Translations under genes and position numbers: made by a program
Shown: positions 46,557 to 58,330 of the stretch, one piece after another
Numbering within the stretch: the stretch's first letter is position 1
Layout: each line of letters begins with the position of its first letter
The notes under the pieces: model-generated
The model's input: the letters and a program-made list of their open reading frames with translations, nothing else
Databases searched by the model: none
Told to the model about the DNA's origin: nothing
From: Plotosus lineatus
Lineage: Eukaryota > Chordata > Actinopteri > Siluriformes > Plotosidae
Assembly: GCA_024760905.1 (NCBI GenBank)
Contig: CM045733.1
Coordinates: forward strand, 12,180,001-12,244,000
Direction of reading: 5' to 3'
Length of the DNA stretch: 64,000 nucleotides

Positions 46557-46861
46557 TGTAAAATCCTTTAGGCTTTTTTCACCCGAGTCTAGTGGCTCAT
46601 CAGGCCGGTGCTTATCCCCGGTTTCCGTACCGTGAAGCAACCAGGAGTTCAACTCCTCCTGGATGGGACGCTAGTCCATAGCAGGTCACCTTCCCAGTAT
46701 ATTTTTACTGGTACCCATTTATACTGCTGGGTGAACAGAGGCACACTTGTTGTTAAGACCTTGCCCAGGGGTCTCAGCACAGTGGGGGGGTCTAACTGGG
46801 ATTTGAACACACAACCTCCCAATCATAAGCGCAGCACCCTAACCACTACGTCACCGGCCCC
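46557..46861 (-). mobile_element. SINE-C, full length, minus copy
   Basis: Tail at left (cacccgagtctagtggctca), head at right. Flanked by tttatcaaaa at 46547-46556 and 46862-46871, a target duplication. Confidence 0.85.
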
Positions 46862-47034
46862 TTTATCAAAAAAAAAAATGTGACTATTATTAAATCCACT
46901 GACATCCTTTCACTTGCTCATGTTTTCTGCTTCCAACACATCAGTTTTAAGATCTGTTCACTGAATCCCTAAAAAACCCCACTCACTAACTGAATAACCC
47001 AATATACCCCACTGATGGGCAGGTGCAATTTGCC

Positions 47035-47345
47035 AAACCGCTTAATCCTGTTATGGTCACAGGGAGGCCAGAGCCTATCTCAGCCAACACTGGGGAAAAT
47101 TAGGATACACCCTGAACCGCTCTCCAGATCGTCACTGGGCAAAACATAAACAACCACACCTAAGGGCAGTTTGAAGCAACCAGTCAGCCTTATGTGTATG
47201 TCTTTGGACTGTGGGAGGAAACCAGAGGACCTGGAGGAAACCCACACAAGCATGAGGAGAATATGTAAAGGTCACACAAAAAATCCCTCACTGAGTCCTT
47301 GACTTGAATCCAGGACCTTGTCATGAAGCAGACGTTGCCAACCAC
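47035..47345 (-). mobile_element. SINE-B, minus copy
   Basis: Tail aaaccgcttaatcctgttat, core gactgtgggaggaaaccaga, decayed head. Poly-T at 47348-47363. Confidence 0.7.
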
Positions 47346-47499
47346 CTATTTTTTTTTTTTTTTTGCCGTAAAATAATGATGCAATTAAAGGTAAAGTGAC
47401 TAGCACGAACCTCAGCAAGTCATGTTGCATAAACCATTTAAATCATTTATTCCCTTTCCCCAGATTTAATGTTCTACATAGAAAACTTTTACTCTCACC

Positions 47500-48225
47500 G
47501 ATGAGTTCCAACCTCAGCATCCTACTACCAATATACTCACTATCCCTCCTCTGTACATGTCCAAACCATCTTAATCTAGCCTCTCTCACTTTGTCTCCAA
47601 AACATATTACATGTGCTGTCCCTCTGATATACTCATTTCTGATCCTATCCATTCTTGTTACTCTCAGAGAGAACCTCAACATTTTCATCTCTGCTACCTC
47701 CAGCTCCGCCTCCTGTCTTTTCCCCAGCGCCACTGTTTCTAAATCATACAACATCACTGGCCTCAACACCGTCTTGTACACTTTTCCTTTCGTTCTTGCC
47801 GATACCTTCCTATCACACATCACACGGACACTTATCTCCAATCATTCCAACCTGCCTGCCCACGCTTCTTCACCTCTTTTCCACACTCTCCATCGCTCTG
47901 GACTGTTGAGCCTAAGTACTTAAAATCCTCCACCTTCTTTATCTCTGCTCTCTTTAATCTCACCGTTTCCTCTTGGGTCCTTGTTGTTCACACATATGTA
48001 TTCTGTCTTACTGAGGCTAACCTTCATTCCTCTCCTTTCCAGTGCATACCTCCACCTCTCTAGATTTTCCTCCACTTCTTCTCTGCTCTCACTACAGATC
48101 ACAATGTCATCTGCAAAGATCATAACCCATGAAGATTCTTGTCTCACCTCGTCTGTCAGCCTGTCCATCACCTTAGCAAACAAGAAGGGGCTCAGAGCTG
48201 ATCCTTGATTTCTGGTGACTGCAAT
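47500..48225 (-). pseudogene. RTE-type LINE fragment, minus strand
   Basis: Reverse strand from 48225: QGSALSPFLFAKVMDRLTDE (RT motif B), MIFADDIVICSESREEVEE (catalytic Asp pair), RRGMKVSLSKTEYICVNN, then after a frameshift near 47930 KGKVYKTVLRPVMLYDLETV and RLRWFGHVQRRDSEYIGSRM. 5'-truncated, and its 3' tail is missing. Confidence 0.82.
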
Positions 48226-48294
48226 TCCGAGTTATCAGCTACAGCAGTTGGACTCGATTAATAGTTAATACTGTTAACTTGAATACATATTTAC

Positions 48295-48455
48295 ATTTTA
48301 TTGCATTTGGCAGATTTCCTACCAGAAAGACTTACATTATTATTTTTATACAAACAATTGAGGGTTAAACACCTTGCTCAAGGGCCTAACACTGGCTTGG
48401 GTGTACCGTGGATGAGTAAGCCTTAGCCATGGAACCACATCTGCCCATAATAGAT
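48295..48455 (-). mobile_element. SINE-D, minus copy, decayed
   Basis: Shows tttacattttattgcatttg and ccttgctcaagggcctaaca, the tail and middle of the same family as 11507-11708. Confidence 0.6.
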
Positions 48456-48514
48456 TGTCAAAATCTGAGACTGGCTTCACTATTGAACTAATTAGCAGCA
48501 GCTGATATAACAGT

Positions 48515-48858
48515 GGGGACAGTGGTGGTCTAGTGGTATAAGGCGCCGGATCGCTGATCCAAAGGTTGGGGATTCGAGTCCCACTCTCCACAAGGTTGTC
48601 ACTGCCCCCCCCAGTGCAGCTAACTGGGTTATCAAAGGCCGTCCATGTCTCTCACTGTCTATGGTGTGAGGCATGTAAAAGAACCATTGCTGACTTTCGA
48701 CAAGAGTAGGCTACAAAGCCGTTGGCGTGTTTCCGCCCTGTGATGGCCTGGCGAGCTGTCCAGGGTGTACTCTGCCCTTGCCCTGAGTTGGCTGGGATGG
48801 GCACCAGCCTCCCCGTGACCCTAATTAGGATGAAGCGGTTACAGAAAATGAACTGAAC
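48515..48858 (+). mobile_element. chimeric SINE: SINE-A head with SINE-B tail
   Basis: Head gacagtggtggtctagtggt with ggggattcgagtcccactct; after tacaaagccgttggcgtgtt it continues as the SINE-B tail (ctgtgatggcctggcgagct; ctaattaggatgaagcggtt). Confidence 0.85.
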
Positions 48859-49121
48859 TGATATAACAGTAGGTCTGATGGTCATGTACCAACATCAGTT
48901 TTGTCAGAGCACTTCATGCTATTGGCTACAGCACTTGGAAGGAATTTTAGTAATAGTACAACTTTTTTTTTCTCAAAATTATCAACCTGTACAACTGCAA
49001 ATAATGGCCTTTTATGAGTGGCATTACACACGTACAGCATTGTTCCTTGTCACAATATACGATAAATGTGCTTCAGAAATGTATTATCAAGAAAAGATAT
49101 TACACCATTTAGCTTGTAGTG

Positions 49122-49171
<50 letters not shown>
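49122..49171. repeat. (AC)n microsatellite
   Basis: About 48 nt of AC repeats. Confidence 0.95.
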
Positions 49172-49174
<3 letters not shown>

Positions 49175-49239
49175 GCACAATTAGAATTAAATATTGAGCA
49201 AGGATGCACATTTTCCAATGAAAACCTCACAGTTATTAA

Positions 49240-50115
49240 GTCTCCCGATTCAATCGGGAGTCTCCCGATTTAAAAGCATAAATCCAATCTCCCACCAGGA
49301 GATTAATTTCTCCCGATTTCCAGACAACCTCCCGAAAAAAAAAGTCACACTTTGAACACACCGTAGAATTTTTAAGTCTTAATCTTCTGCATATGGCACT
49401 TTGGAGACACCGTAGAAATTTACAGCCAGTCTCTATCCTCCGTTTGTTTATGCACACACGAGTTGGCAGTTCACTGATACAGGCTAGTGACTTCAAGTCA
49501 CGTGATCATTCAGTGCCGTGCAGTTCAAAAACAAAATGCCAGATGTAAACCCAGCAAAAAAAACGAAAATATGATTGCAAATATCAGGCTTATTGGCAAA
49601 AAGACTTTCCTTTTATTCGAAGCAGTGAAAAAGGTGACACGTTTGCGTTTTGCACACTTTGTTCCGTCAACATTGGGATTAAACACGGAGGACTCAACGA
49701 TGTGAAGAAACATGTGAACACTTCGCAACACACGCAACAATCTACAAATCGGAGAATTACCTCTTTTATTACAAGTTCAAGAGATAACATCTCCACACAA
49801 GTGATGAGGGCAGAGCTTATGTTTGCATTTTTTATAGCTGAGCATAATTTGCCCTTTGTTTGTTACAAATGCCATCCAAGTCCTGAACTTTGTAAAATTG
49901 GAAAGCAAGCAACATACAAGTATGTGCAGGAACATACCTAAACATCTGGTGTAATTATTAAGCAAGCAGCATTAGTATATGTAACAATATTTTTAAACAG
50001 TTGTTACTTTTTTTTACCAGCTGATTCCTAAAACTGTATACACCCATGAATAAATAAATTAAAAAAAAACTTGTTTATTGAGCAATGTTCCTTTATAAAA
50101 AAAATATGCATCAAT
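49240..50115 (+). pseudogene. hAT-like transposase fragment with BED-type zinc finger
   Basis: The stretch 49635-49745 reads DTFAFCTLCSVNIGIKHGG then LNDVKKHVNTSQHTQQS, a C-x2-C...H...H BED-type finger; this continues in frame to about 49941 with RAELMFAFFIAEHNLPF, the start of a hAT transposase. The rest of the transposase is missing. The left part (49240-49330) has four ctcccgattt-type repeats. Element ends were not located. Confidence 0.65.
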
Positions 50116-51220
50116 TCTTGGGGCCGCAGCCCGGCCGCGCAGGGGGTGCGGTGTCTCTGGTGAAAATTCTCCCTATTTCAAAATGTTGAAACTTAATAAG
50201 TATGAAACCTTTAGGATTATCATGTGGAGTAAGAAAGCAGAGGATCTGGTTCATTATGCAGTGTTGATATTGAGCATATGTTTACTGTAGCGTGTAGCTG
50301 TGTGCTCGCGTGATTTCCATCCATCCATCATTGGTATTGGTTATCTGTCATGGGCACAGGGAAAACCAGAGTCGGTCCCAGTTAACTTTGCGCGAGAGAC
50401 AGGGTACACCCAGGCTAGGTAGCCGGTCTATTTCAGGGTCGTTAGCATGATTTATCAGACTGAGTAGTCCAATAGATTTCATGAAGATTGTATTACATTA
50501 TAGTCATAAACGTTTAGTACTGTAGCTGAGCACTGCTTGCCATTCACATAAATCAAAGATACCAGAACTGAACTACCTAATCAAATAATCCCAGAGCTGC
50601 CTAGCCATGAGTTTTTAGGATGGTAAAGATTTATGTTAAGATCATTATTTATTGGTCTTTTCTGGCCCTGGAATTATCTCCTGCGGGCTGTTTTATTCGT
50701 TGTAAATTTTCAGCCTGTATTGATCACAGTTGTAGCTGACAAGAAATACTAATGAAGTGCCTTTCTCCTTGCAAACGATTGCGCACAAGGGACTGTAAAT
50801 TAGGACTGCTTTGAGTTTCCCTCTTGTACTGCATCCTGTAGATGTATCCTGTAGAATGAGAGAGGGAGAAAACCCAAACAGCGCTGTCTTTATCTGTGCT
50901 CAAGGTTTTTTATTTTTATGAGGCAAGGCAAAACAGCTGGGCTTTTGAATCTTCTCTTCTACTGCTGCCACTCATTTTTCAGTTGTTATTCCAGTCTGTT
51001 CTCTGCCTCAGTTATGTATTTTTATTTCGTTATGTTCCCTTATATGTACAGTAACTCTTAATAATTACTACACAGGAATGGTGCTATTTGATTGGTTGAC
51101 AGTCTCGGGAATTAAAAACATTATTCTGAGTGTATAGTGGTTGAATCAATATGATCACTTGGAGCTGGTGGCATCAACATTACTACGCTTTACAAATAAA
51201 AAAATAAGGCATAAGACTTC
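50116..51220 (+). other. pclo intron, nothing firmly recognised
   Basis: A decayed element may lie at 50310-50450 (gggtacacccaggctaggta). No exon or open frame of interest. Confidence 0.4.
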
Positions 51221-51224
51221 TTCA

Positions 51225-51365
51225 TCCGTTCATTCATTTTCCAAGCTGCTGTTCATCCTGGGCAGGTTGCCAGGCCATCATAGGGCCAACAGTCACACAA
51301 CCGTTCCAAGCATACACAGCACTATTGGCTCAGACCATACAACTCACCTGACCTGCCTCTCTCAT
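51225..51365 (-). mobile_element. SINE-B fragment, minus, decayed
   Basis: Has cattcattttccaagctgct and ttgccaggccatcatagggc. Confidence 0.5.
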
Positions 51366-51371
51366 GGGTAA

Positions 51372-52035
51372 AATTGTTGGCATCCTTCTGTCTCGAGAGA
51401 CAATAGACTTCGCACCATGGATCAGTTCATGGTTGAGTGACAGTGCCTGCTGTGGCTTTAGAGTTCGATTCTGGAGCGGCAGACTCTGTTGCAGTAGTCA
51501 CAAATGAAGTCCATGCCTGGCTGTGTGGGGGCTAATGCTAGCCTCTGCCGCCTGCGCTCTCTTTTCTCCTCCCACGGATCCTCTCTATGCTTCTGATTGG
51601 TTTGATGCCTCCATCTACCACAGTCAGCGGCCACTGCCTCCCAGCCTTGTTCGATTGATATCGCCTGCCTTCAAATCACATTTGAGGACTTCCTTGTAGT
51701 GGAGGACGGGCCTTTCTGCAGGTCTGGAGCCAATGGCAAGCTCTGCATACAGCATATCCTTCAGTATTCAGCCATCATCCATTCGACTAACATTACTGAG
51801 CCATCTTCAGTGGCCTCTGGCTGAGCAAGCCGAACATACTGGGCATTCCCGCCTATGTCAGAACATCCTCGTTGGAGACACGATCTTGCCAGTTGATGGT
51901 CTGGATTCTTCTGAGGCAACGCATGTGAAAGGTGTTGAGTCGGCATTCTTGGTGGGAGCACAGGGTCCAGGCTTCGCAGCCATACTAGAGCATGCTCAGT
52001 ATACAAGCCTGGTATACCGCTTCATCATACAGTAA
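51372..52035 (-). pseudogene. LINE 3' half (Ingi/Nimb-like), minus strand, broken
   Basis: Reverse strand has the post-RT region (VYQAC-, SLDPVLPPRMPTQ-like frame, RRLRWLGHV-type motif broken by stops) and ends ttgtctctcgagacagaagg. The same ctctcgagac end closes the fragment at 16440-16607. Many stops and frameshifts. Probably the same family as 5296-6058. Confidence 0.6.
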
Positions 52036-52039
52036 GACT

Positions 52040-52114
52040 CAATCCTATCACAGCCAATACTGGGTGAAGGTGGGGCACATCATGAACAGCTTCTTAGTCC
52101 ATTGCAGGTCCAAT

Positions 52115-52178
<64 letters not shown>

Positions 52179-52378
52179 TTTCATTGTTCTATTCAAACTC
52201 ACATTTATGGGAATTTTGGAATAGCTAACTAGTCTAATGTCCATGTCTGTGGACTTTTGGAGGAGACCCAGCGGAGTGCCCAGAGGAATCCCCACACCAA
52301 AATGCCCGTCCCAGGACTCAACCCAGGACTTTCTTGCTGTGAGGCAAATGTGCTAACCACTACATCGCCGTACCGCCT
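52040..52378 (-). mobile_element. SINE-B, minus copy, with internal (CA)n
   Basis: Tail, then (AC)n at 52119-52177 at the point where the family has a short gt-rich stretch, then core and head. Poly-A at 52384-52406. Confidence 0.72.
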
Positions 52379-52406
52379 TGATGAAAAAAAAAAAAAAAAA
52401 AAAAAA

Positions 52407-53217
52407 GGAAAATAAACAACTTAATTCAATACAAATCCTATTTATGGTTGTATTAAGTATGTATATTTATGCATAAATAATTAGAAAAATCTTCATGCAC
52501 ATAAATAGGTGCAATTTTGTGAATGTTCCAATCTGAAAAAAAGGCTTTACTAACACATCAGCAGGCAACAGCTATACATTCCTCATAATTTCTACTGTTT
52601 TTAAAATATTGCATTATTGACTTGAAGTACTGTATATTATTTCCAAAGCAAAGATTAAATTTAACCTTTTGTCATGAAATTTGCTTCCTCTCTGCATGAG
52701 TGTCTTTCCGGTATATCACATTCCACCCATGTAGCAAATGTCAAACGCTTCAGCTCTGTGTGTGCGTTGGAGGTGCGTGTGGTCGGCATGGATACAACAG
52801 CACACAGACTTGAAGCCAAGGCCAGGCAGAAAGCACTAGTGTTAAAGAAGTGTGAACAGGACATTCAGTTCGTATTCTGAGGCTTTGAGTGGATGGATGT
52901 GTTAAGTTTATTAGCATCAGCCATTAACCACATGGTGCGCTGACCCAGCAGGCATGCCAACGCTCTATCACAGGGTGGGAGCACTGCGGCGTAGAAAGAG
53001 GGCTTACCTGGCTTACCTCAAGACTCGTTTTCACCTGTGTAAGTGCTCTAAGGCGGAGCCTACGTTTGAATTTGAGGTTGCTGTGGACTGCTGAACTGAT
53101 ATGGCCTTGCAAAGTGTGTTTGTGTGCGGTGTCATGGAGTGATGTGATGTTTCTCTTGTAAGCGGTTCATGATTTAAAACTGCATGTATCACTAATTGCA
53201 TGTGTGCCTATGTGTAG
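52407..53217 (+). other. pclo intron with an unexplained open frame
   Basis: No repeats recognised. A 68-codon open frame at 52674-52880 (MKFASSLHECLSGISHSTHV... ending KKCEQDIQFVF) has no match I know and no clear splice sites; possibly chance. Confidence 0.3.
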
Positions 53218-53326
53218 GAATGCAGGTTCTGGAGTGGAATGGAATCTCTTTGTCTAGCAAAACCTATGAGGAGGTTCAGGCATTGGTCAGTCAACAATGC
53301 TCAGAAGCAGAGCTCTGTGTCAGGCT
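53218..53326 (+). CDS. pclo: piccolo (pclo) exon: PDZ domain, second half
   Basis: A 109-nt exon after cctatgtgtag. It completes the split Gly codon and reads [20 protein letters not shown] then [17 protein letters not shown]. These are the PDZ alpha-B helix and final strands: VLEWNG and the TYEEVQ helix are diagnostic of piccolo. It ends CAGGCT|GTAAGT with two bases of a Leu codon. The preceding intron, nearly 8.7 kb, is full of repeats. Confidence 0.94.
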
Positions 53327-53442
53327 GTAAGTATGAGATTTTATTTTTAATACAGATTCATAAATTATTTTTTTTAACAGTGTCTAATTAGTCACGTTTT
53401 CAGATTTATCACATTTTCTCATTCCCATCTGTTTTATTTTAG

Positions 53443-53507
53443 GGATCTAAGCATGCTGTCAGACTCTGAGGGTTCACATTTAGACCTTCATGAGCAGTCC
53501 AAAGCAG
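53443..53507 (+). CDS. pclo: piccolo (pclo) exon: end of PDZ region
   Basis: A 65-nt exon after tattttag. One base completes the Leu codon, then DLSMLSDSEGSHLDLHEQSK and A follow. Mammalian piccolo has LDLNMLSDSE at the same place. The donor GCAG|GTACAT leaves one base. The preceding intron is only 116 nt. Confidence 0.92.
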
Positions 53508-53621
53508 GTACATAGCACAGAATAAAATAAAATACTTTGATTGACAGAACACATTACTGTAGATTCAGTGTTATAAACTGCAGTGGCATAAGTCAACATA
53601 CAAATTAAACTCAATGTACTG

Positions 53622-53623
<2 letters not shown>

Positions 53624-53668
<45 letters not shown>

Positions 53669-53690
53669 TGATGATGATGATGATGATGGA
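53624..53690. repeat. (AAT)n(GAT)n microsatellite
   Basis: AAT repeats followed by ATG repeats. Confidence 0.95.
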
Positions 53691-54037
53691 TAGGTAAACT
53701 CATTCCTACTAGGGCTGCAGGGAGGCTGGAACCTATCTCAGGAAAGGCAGGGTACACCCTGAGTAGCTCGCCTGTCTATACAGGGCAATACACACACACA
53801 CACACACACTCACAATTTCACCTACAGGCAATTGGCTTTTCAGATAAACTAACACACATTCTCGTTCCTACCATTTTTGTGGCTCATTTTTGTGTGTATA
53901 GTGTGCAAGCACATGAATTACATTCTGAACCTGGACAATTTAATCCTACCATTGTCAAAAGGAAGCTGGAGCCTATCTCAGCCAACCTTGAGTGAAGGTA
54001 GGATACACCCTGAACAGCTCATCAATTCATTGCAGGG

Positions 54038-54095
<58 letters not shown>

Positions 54096-54113
54096 CCATT
54101 TACACTCACATTT
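53690..54113 (-). mobile_element. two SINE-B partial copies in tandem with (CA)n tracts, minus
   Basis: The tail signature appears twice (cagggtacaccctgagtagc at 53748 and ggatacaccctgaacagctc at 54001), each followed by CA repeats (53789-53810 and 54042-54093). Confidence 0.65.
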
Positions 54114-54124
54114 AAACTTGCGAG

Positions 54125-54420
54125 TGGGGCCGGTGATGTAGTGATTAGGGTGCTGCACTCATGATCGGGAGGTTGTGTGTTTAAATCCCAGTTACACCCC
54201 CACTGTGCTAAGACCTCTGGGCAAGGTCTCAACCACAACCGTGCCTTTGTTCGTCCAGCAGTATAAATGGGTACCAGTAAAAATATACTGGGAAGGTAAC
54301 CTGTGATGGACTAGCGTCCCATCCGGGAGGAGTTGAACTCCTGGTTGCTTCACGCTACGGAAACCGGGGATAAGCACCGGCCTGATGAGCCGCTAGGCTC
54401 GGGTGTAAAAAGCCCAAAGG
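54125..54420 (+). mobile_element. SINE-C, full length
   Basis: Head ggccggtgatgtagtgatta, middle accagtaaaaatatactggg, tail gccgctaggctcgggtgtaa. Confidence 0.82.
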
Positions 54421-54483
54421 ATTTTACCTGACCTTAAACCTAAAAGCAATTTAAAACAGTTAATTAGCATAATGTGCATGTCT

Positions 54484-54625
54484 TTAAGGCCAGTATTGTG
54501 GTGGTTACGGTCCCTTTCTCATTACCAAGACGGCCTGGGTTCAAAAACCCATCAGACCCCACCTTAGACTGTTTAGACATAAGCTCTGACCCGATGAGCT
54601 TGTCGGCTCGGGTGTAAAAAACGTG
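54484..54625 (+). mobile_element. short SINE-C-like element
   Basis: tRNA-like head (attgtggtggttacggtccc; tgggttcaaaaacccat) and tail gcttgtcggctcgggtgtaa; the middle of SINE-C is absent. Confidence 0.55.
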
Positions 54626-54719
54626 CAAACTCCACACAAAACATACCGCCAAGCACAGGACTCAAACCGAGGACCTTCTTGCTGTGAACTCGACTTTCTA
54701 CCCAGTATGCCTTAGGTGA

Positions 54720-55040
54720 ACAGGATTAATTCATAATCTGAAAGAAAGAATGGATTCTAGGCCCAAAAAAAGCAGGAAGTGCAATGAACCAGAACATAAA
54801 ACTCCTGTAGAAAATCTCTCAATGAAATTGACACGCAGGAAAAAGAAGGCACGAGTTCATGACAAAAATGTACATTAAGATTTTTGTAATGAACACTAAC
54901 GCGCATGATACAAAAAATAAGCTAATTTGTCAAAAAATTAACACAAGGCAAGTGAACACAGTAGAGTAACAAAACAGTATCAGGACACAGGTGGGGACAA
55001 AGCGGGAAGAAAAAAAAATGAAACAAACATAATTATATGC
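54720..55040 (+). other. pclo intron, nothing recognised
   Basis: No repeat or exon signal. Confidence 0.45.
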
Positions 55041-55044
55041 ATAA

Positions 55045-55345
55045 GGAGCTCTCCATTAGAAATAATGTGAGAAGCTCAGCCATCCGGGAGGAGCTCGGAG
55101 TAGAATCACTGCTCATCCACATTGAGAGAAGCCAGTTGAGGTAGCTCAAGCATCTAGTTAGAATGCCTCCCGAACGCCTCCCTGGTGTGGTATTTCGTGC
55201 ATGTCCGACCGGGAAGAGACCCCAGAGTCACCTCGGTGTCCACCCGGAAGAGCTGCAGTAAGTGGCTGAGGAGTGGGACGTCCGGACCTCATTGCTTAGG
55301 CTGCTGCCCCCGCGACCCGACCGCGAATTACGAAGAGGAAGAAGA
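55045..55345 (+). pseudogene. LINE C-terminal fragment (Rex3/RTE-like)
   Basis: Degenerate coding for the RLRWFGHL..MPPERLPG..F.ACPTGRRPRG-type C terminus (here LECLPNASLV, CMSDREETPESPRCPPG in shifting frames) ending ttgcttaggctgctgccccc then gcgacccgac. Many breaks. Confidence 0.6.
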
Positions 55346-55544
55346 TGATGAGGATAATTATATGCTGCTTATTGCTAATGAGAAATCAGAAGTAATTGGA
55401 GAATCATGACACGTCCTCTTACAGGAATACTGAAGTGTTTATCAGCCTAATATGCTAATCACTGTCAGTAATATTAACACATGGTCTAATAATCAGAAAA
55501 CAATAAAAACCATTTGTCTCTAAACCTAGTTACAGAGTAGATGA

Positions 55545-55930
55545 ATATGCACAGTCGCGCATGACGTTATTCCTTAAATATATAATAATATAAAATAAAT
55601 AAAGCGCTTAGACTCCTTACCAGAAGCTAGAGAAGATGCAGGGAATTTGAGTGACATCATAGGGCTTAAATAATCATTAAAAACACACGGAAAAAAAAAA
55701 AAAAAAACGTGACTTTGCATTTCAAGCAATCACGTTGATAACTTGTGCCCAAAGGAGAAAAAAAGAGGTATACACATAATCTGCAACCAATCAGCAGGAG
55801 GGAGAAACAAAAGCTCTCAGCCATTGGCTAAATTTGTATCATGTGGCAGTTACTTCCAGGTTTGTCTGCAATCCACGAGTATGCGGAGGCGCAAGCGCTG
55901 AACCACAAATGGTCAAGGGCCTACTGAATT
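55545..55930. mobile_element. TigD relic, opposite orientation to 40352-41555
   Basis: Shares ctgcaaccaatcagcaggag and gctctcagccattggctaaa with the complement of 40440-40500, and accagaagctagagaagatg with the complement of 40625-40650. The terminal repeat is decayed. Confidence 0.7.
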
Positions 55931-56358
55931 GTATTGTATTTATCTACATTGTTATGAAAATAAACCATGTTTACTTTTAATTACTGTGCATTTTGTGACA
56001 TCCTTGTCCCATCAAGCAGAAACCACAGTCTCATATCTGCAACCACTTAGTTCTAGAATTTAGAGCTTTACATTCGCAAATCATGAACATGATCTCCAGA
56101 AGTGCCATAAAAACCCTCCACTTGGCCTTGGACGTCTATGTCCTTCAGCTTCAGCTTTGGCTTTCAGCCCAACTTCATTTTATTTGTTATAACAGACTTT
56201 GTCAGAAAGCAGCTTGAGGGAAAATCTCAATATCAAATGTACGAGGCAGTGATGTCAGAATGAAGGTAAAACTCTGGAGACAACCTGAGGAACAAATTTT
56301 GAAAGGATTCAGAAGGAATCCGTTCTCCTGACTCTGGATGTAAAATTATAAGAATGTA
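55931..56358 (+). other. pclo intron, nothing recognised
   Basis: No repeat or exon signal. Confidence 0.45.
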
Positions 56359-56362
56359 ATGA

Positions 56363-56807
56363 AAAAACGGTGATGAGGCCAGTGATGTTGTATGGTTTAG
56401 AGACAGCGGCCCTGGGGAAAAGACAGGAGGCAGAGCTGGAGGTAGTAGAGATGAAAATGTTGAGGTTCTCTCTGGGAGTAACGAGGATGGATAGGATCAG
56501 GAATGAGCACATCAGAGGGACAGCACATGTTAGATGTTTTGGAGACAAAGTCAGAGAGGCTAGATTGAGATGGTTTGGACATGTACAGAGGAGGGATAGT
56601 GAGTATATTGGTAGTAGGATGCTGAGGTTGGAACTACCAGACAGAAGGCCTAAAGGAAGACCAAAGAGGAGATTGATGGATGTGGTGAAGGAGGACATGA
56701 ATATTGTTTGCGTAAGAGAAGATGCAGAGGATAGGGTGAGATGGAGGCAGATGATTCGCTGTGGCGACCCCTGAAGGGAACAGCCGAAAGGAAAAGAAGA
56801 AGAAGAC
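56363..56807 (+). pseudogene. RTE-type LINE 3' end
   Basis: C-terminal open frame without internal stops: MRPVMLYGLETAALGKRQEA, MKMLRFSLGVTRMDRIRNEH, RLRWFGHVQRRDSEYIGSRM, ending in the QMIRCGDP-stop typical of this family, then cctgaagggaacagccgaaa and an AAG tail. 5'-truncated. Confidence 0.85.
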
Positions 56808-56989
56808 AGTGTACGAGGGTAGAAGTGAAAATACAAACGGTATTAACGGTGTTGAAAGGATGTGATGTGTGATTGGATGCTAAATACGTGTCCTGGGGTG
56901 GGCAGGTATTTGGGTAGAACCTGCTTTGAGAAAATCATAAATGTCGAAAGTTTCAGATGAAGCAGTAGCCTTTGAAGAAAGCTCTCACT

Positions 56990-57325
56990 CTCTCCTTTGC
57001 TGAACCACTTAATCGTGTTATGGTCGGGGGAGGCTGGAACCTATCTCGGCTGACAGTGAGTGAAGGCAGGGTACACCCTGAACAGCTCACCAGGCAATCT
57101 CAAGGCAACGCACTAACAACTGTTCCTACAGGCAATTTGGATTTGCCAATTAGCCTAATGTGTATGTTTTGTACCGTGGGAGGAAAGCAGAGTACCCAAA
57201 GGAAGCCCATCTAAACACAGGGAGAGACTGCGGACCCAAAATAAAAACGCCCTCGCCACCCCAGAACGTAAACTCAGGACTTCTTTGCAATGATACAGAC
57301 ATGCTCACCACTACACTACCATGCC
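56990..57325 (-). mobile_element. SINE-B, minus copy
   Basis: Tail gaaccacttaatcgtgttat, core gtgggaggaaagcagagtac, decayed head. Confidence 0.7.
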
Positions 57326-57601
57326 TCGCACCCCTTATGAAGAACATGAATTAGTATGCAGCTACTTATCGGGACTTTCATGATTTATTTGGTCTGTTAT
57401 CTTGGGGTTAAAAATTATTATTCCTTGTGGATAATACTTAAATCAAATGACGTCACTTACAGTCTTATCATGGCCAATGATAAGCAAACATCATCAAACA
57501 TCATCACCAAGCATGACCATGGAGCAAACAACATCAATGCAAAAGTCCCGTCAAGCGCCAAAAAAATGAACCCTCACCAGACCTGCATCTGCCATATAGA
57601 T

Positions 57602-58330
57602 CTTCTTCTTCTTCTTTTCCTTTCGGCTGTTCCCTTCAGGGGTCGCCACAGAAAAAGGAGAGATGGAGGCAGATCCTCTGCATCTTCGACTCTTACTCCA
57701 ATGACCTTCATGTCCGCCTTCACCGCATCCATAAATCTTCTCTTTGGTCTTCCTCTGGGCCTTCTGCCTGGTAGTTCCAACCTCAGCATCCTACGACCAA
57801 TATACTCACTATCCCTCCTCTGTACATGTCCAAACCATCTCAATCTAGCCTCTCTGACTTTGTCTCCAAAACATCTAACATGTGCTGTCCTTCTGATGTA
57901 CTCATTTCTGATCCTATCCATCCTCGTTACTCCCAAAGAGAACCTCAACATTTTCATCTCTGCTACCTCCAGCTCTGCCTCCTGTCTTTTCCCCAGGGCC
58001 ACTGTCTCTAAACCATACAACATCGCTGGCCTCATCACCGTCTTGTACACTTTTCCTTTCATTCTTGCCGATACTCTCCTATCACACATCACACCGGACA
58101 CTTTTCTCCATCCATTCCAACCTGCCTGCACACGCTTCTTCACCTCTTTTCCACACTCTCCATTGCTCTGGATTGTTGAGCCTAAGTACTTAAAATCCTC
58201 CACCTTCTTTATCTCTGCCCCCTGTAACCTCAAAGTTCCTCTTGGGTCCTTGTTGTTCACACACATGTATTCTGACTTACTAAGACTAACCTTCAATCCC
58301 CTCCTTTCCAGGGCATACCTCCACCTCTCA
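57602..58330 (-). pseudogene. RTE-type LINE 3' end, minus strand, longest intact frame
   Basis: Reverse strand: RWRYALERRGLKVSLSKSEY, EDFKYLGSTIQSNGECGKEV, RVQAGWNGWRKVSGVMCDRR, VYKTVMRPAMLYGLETVALG, RLRWFGHVQRRDSEYIGRRM, then the tail with the aaggaaaagaagaagaag repeat at 57602-57620. About 240 codons are open, with a small deletion near 57655. It lacks the RT catalytic core. Confidence 0.85.
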
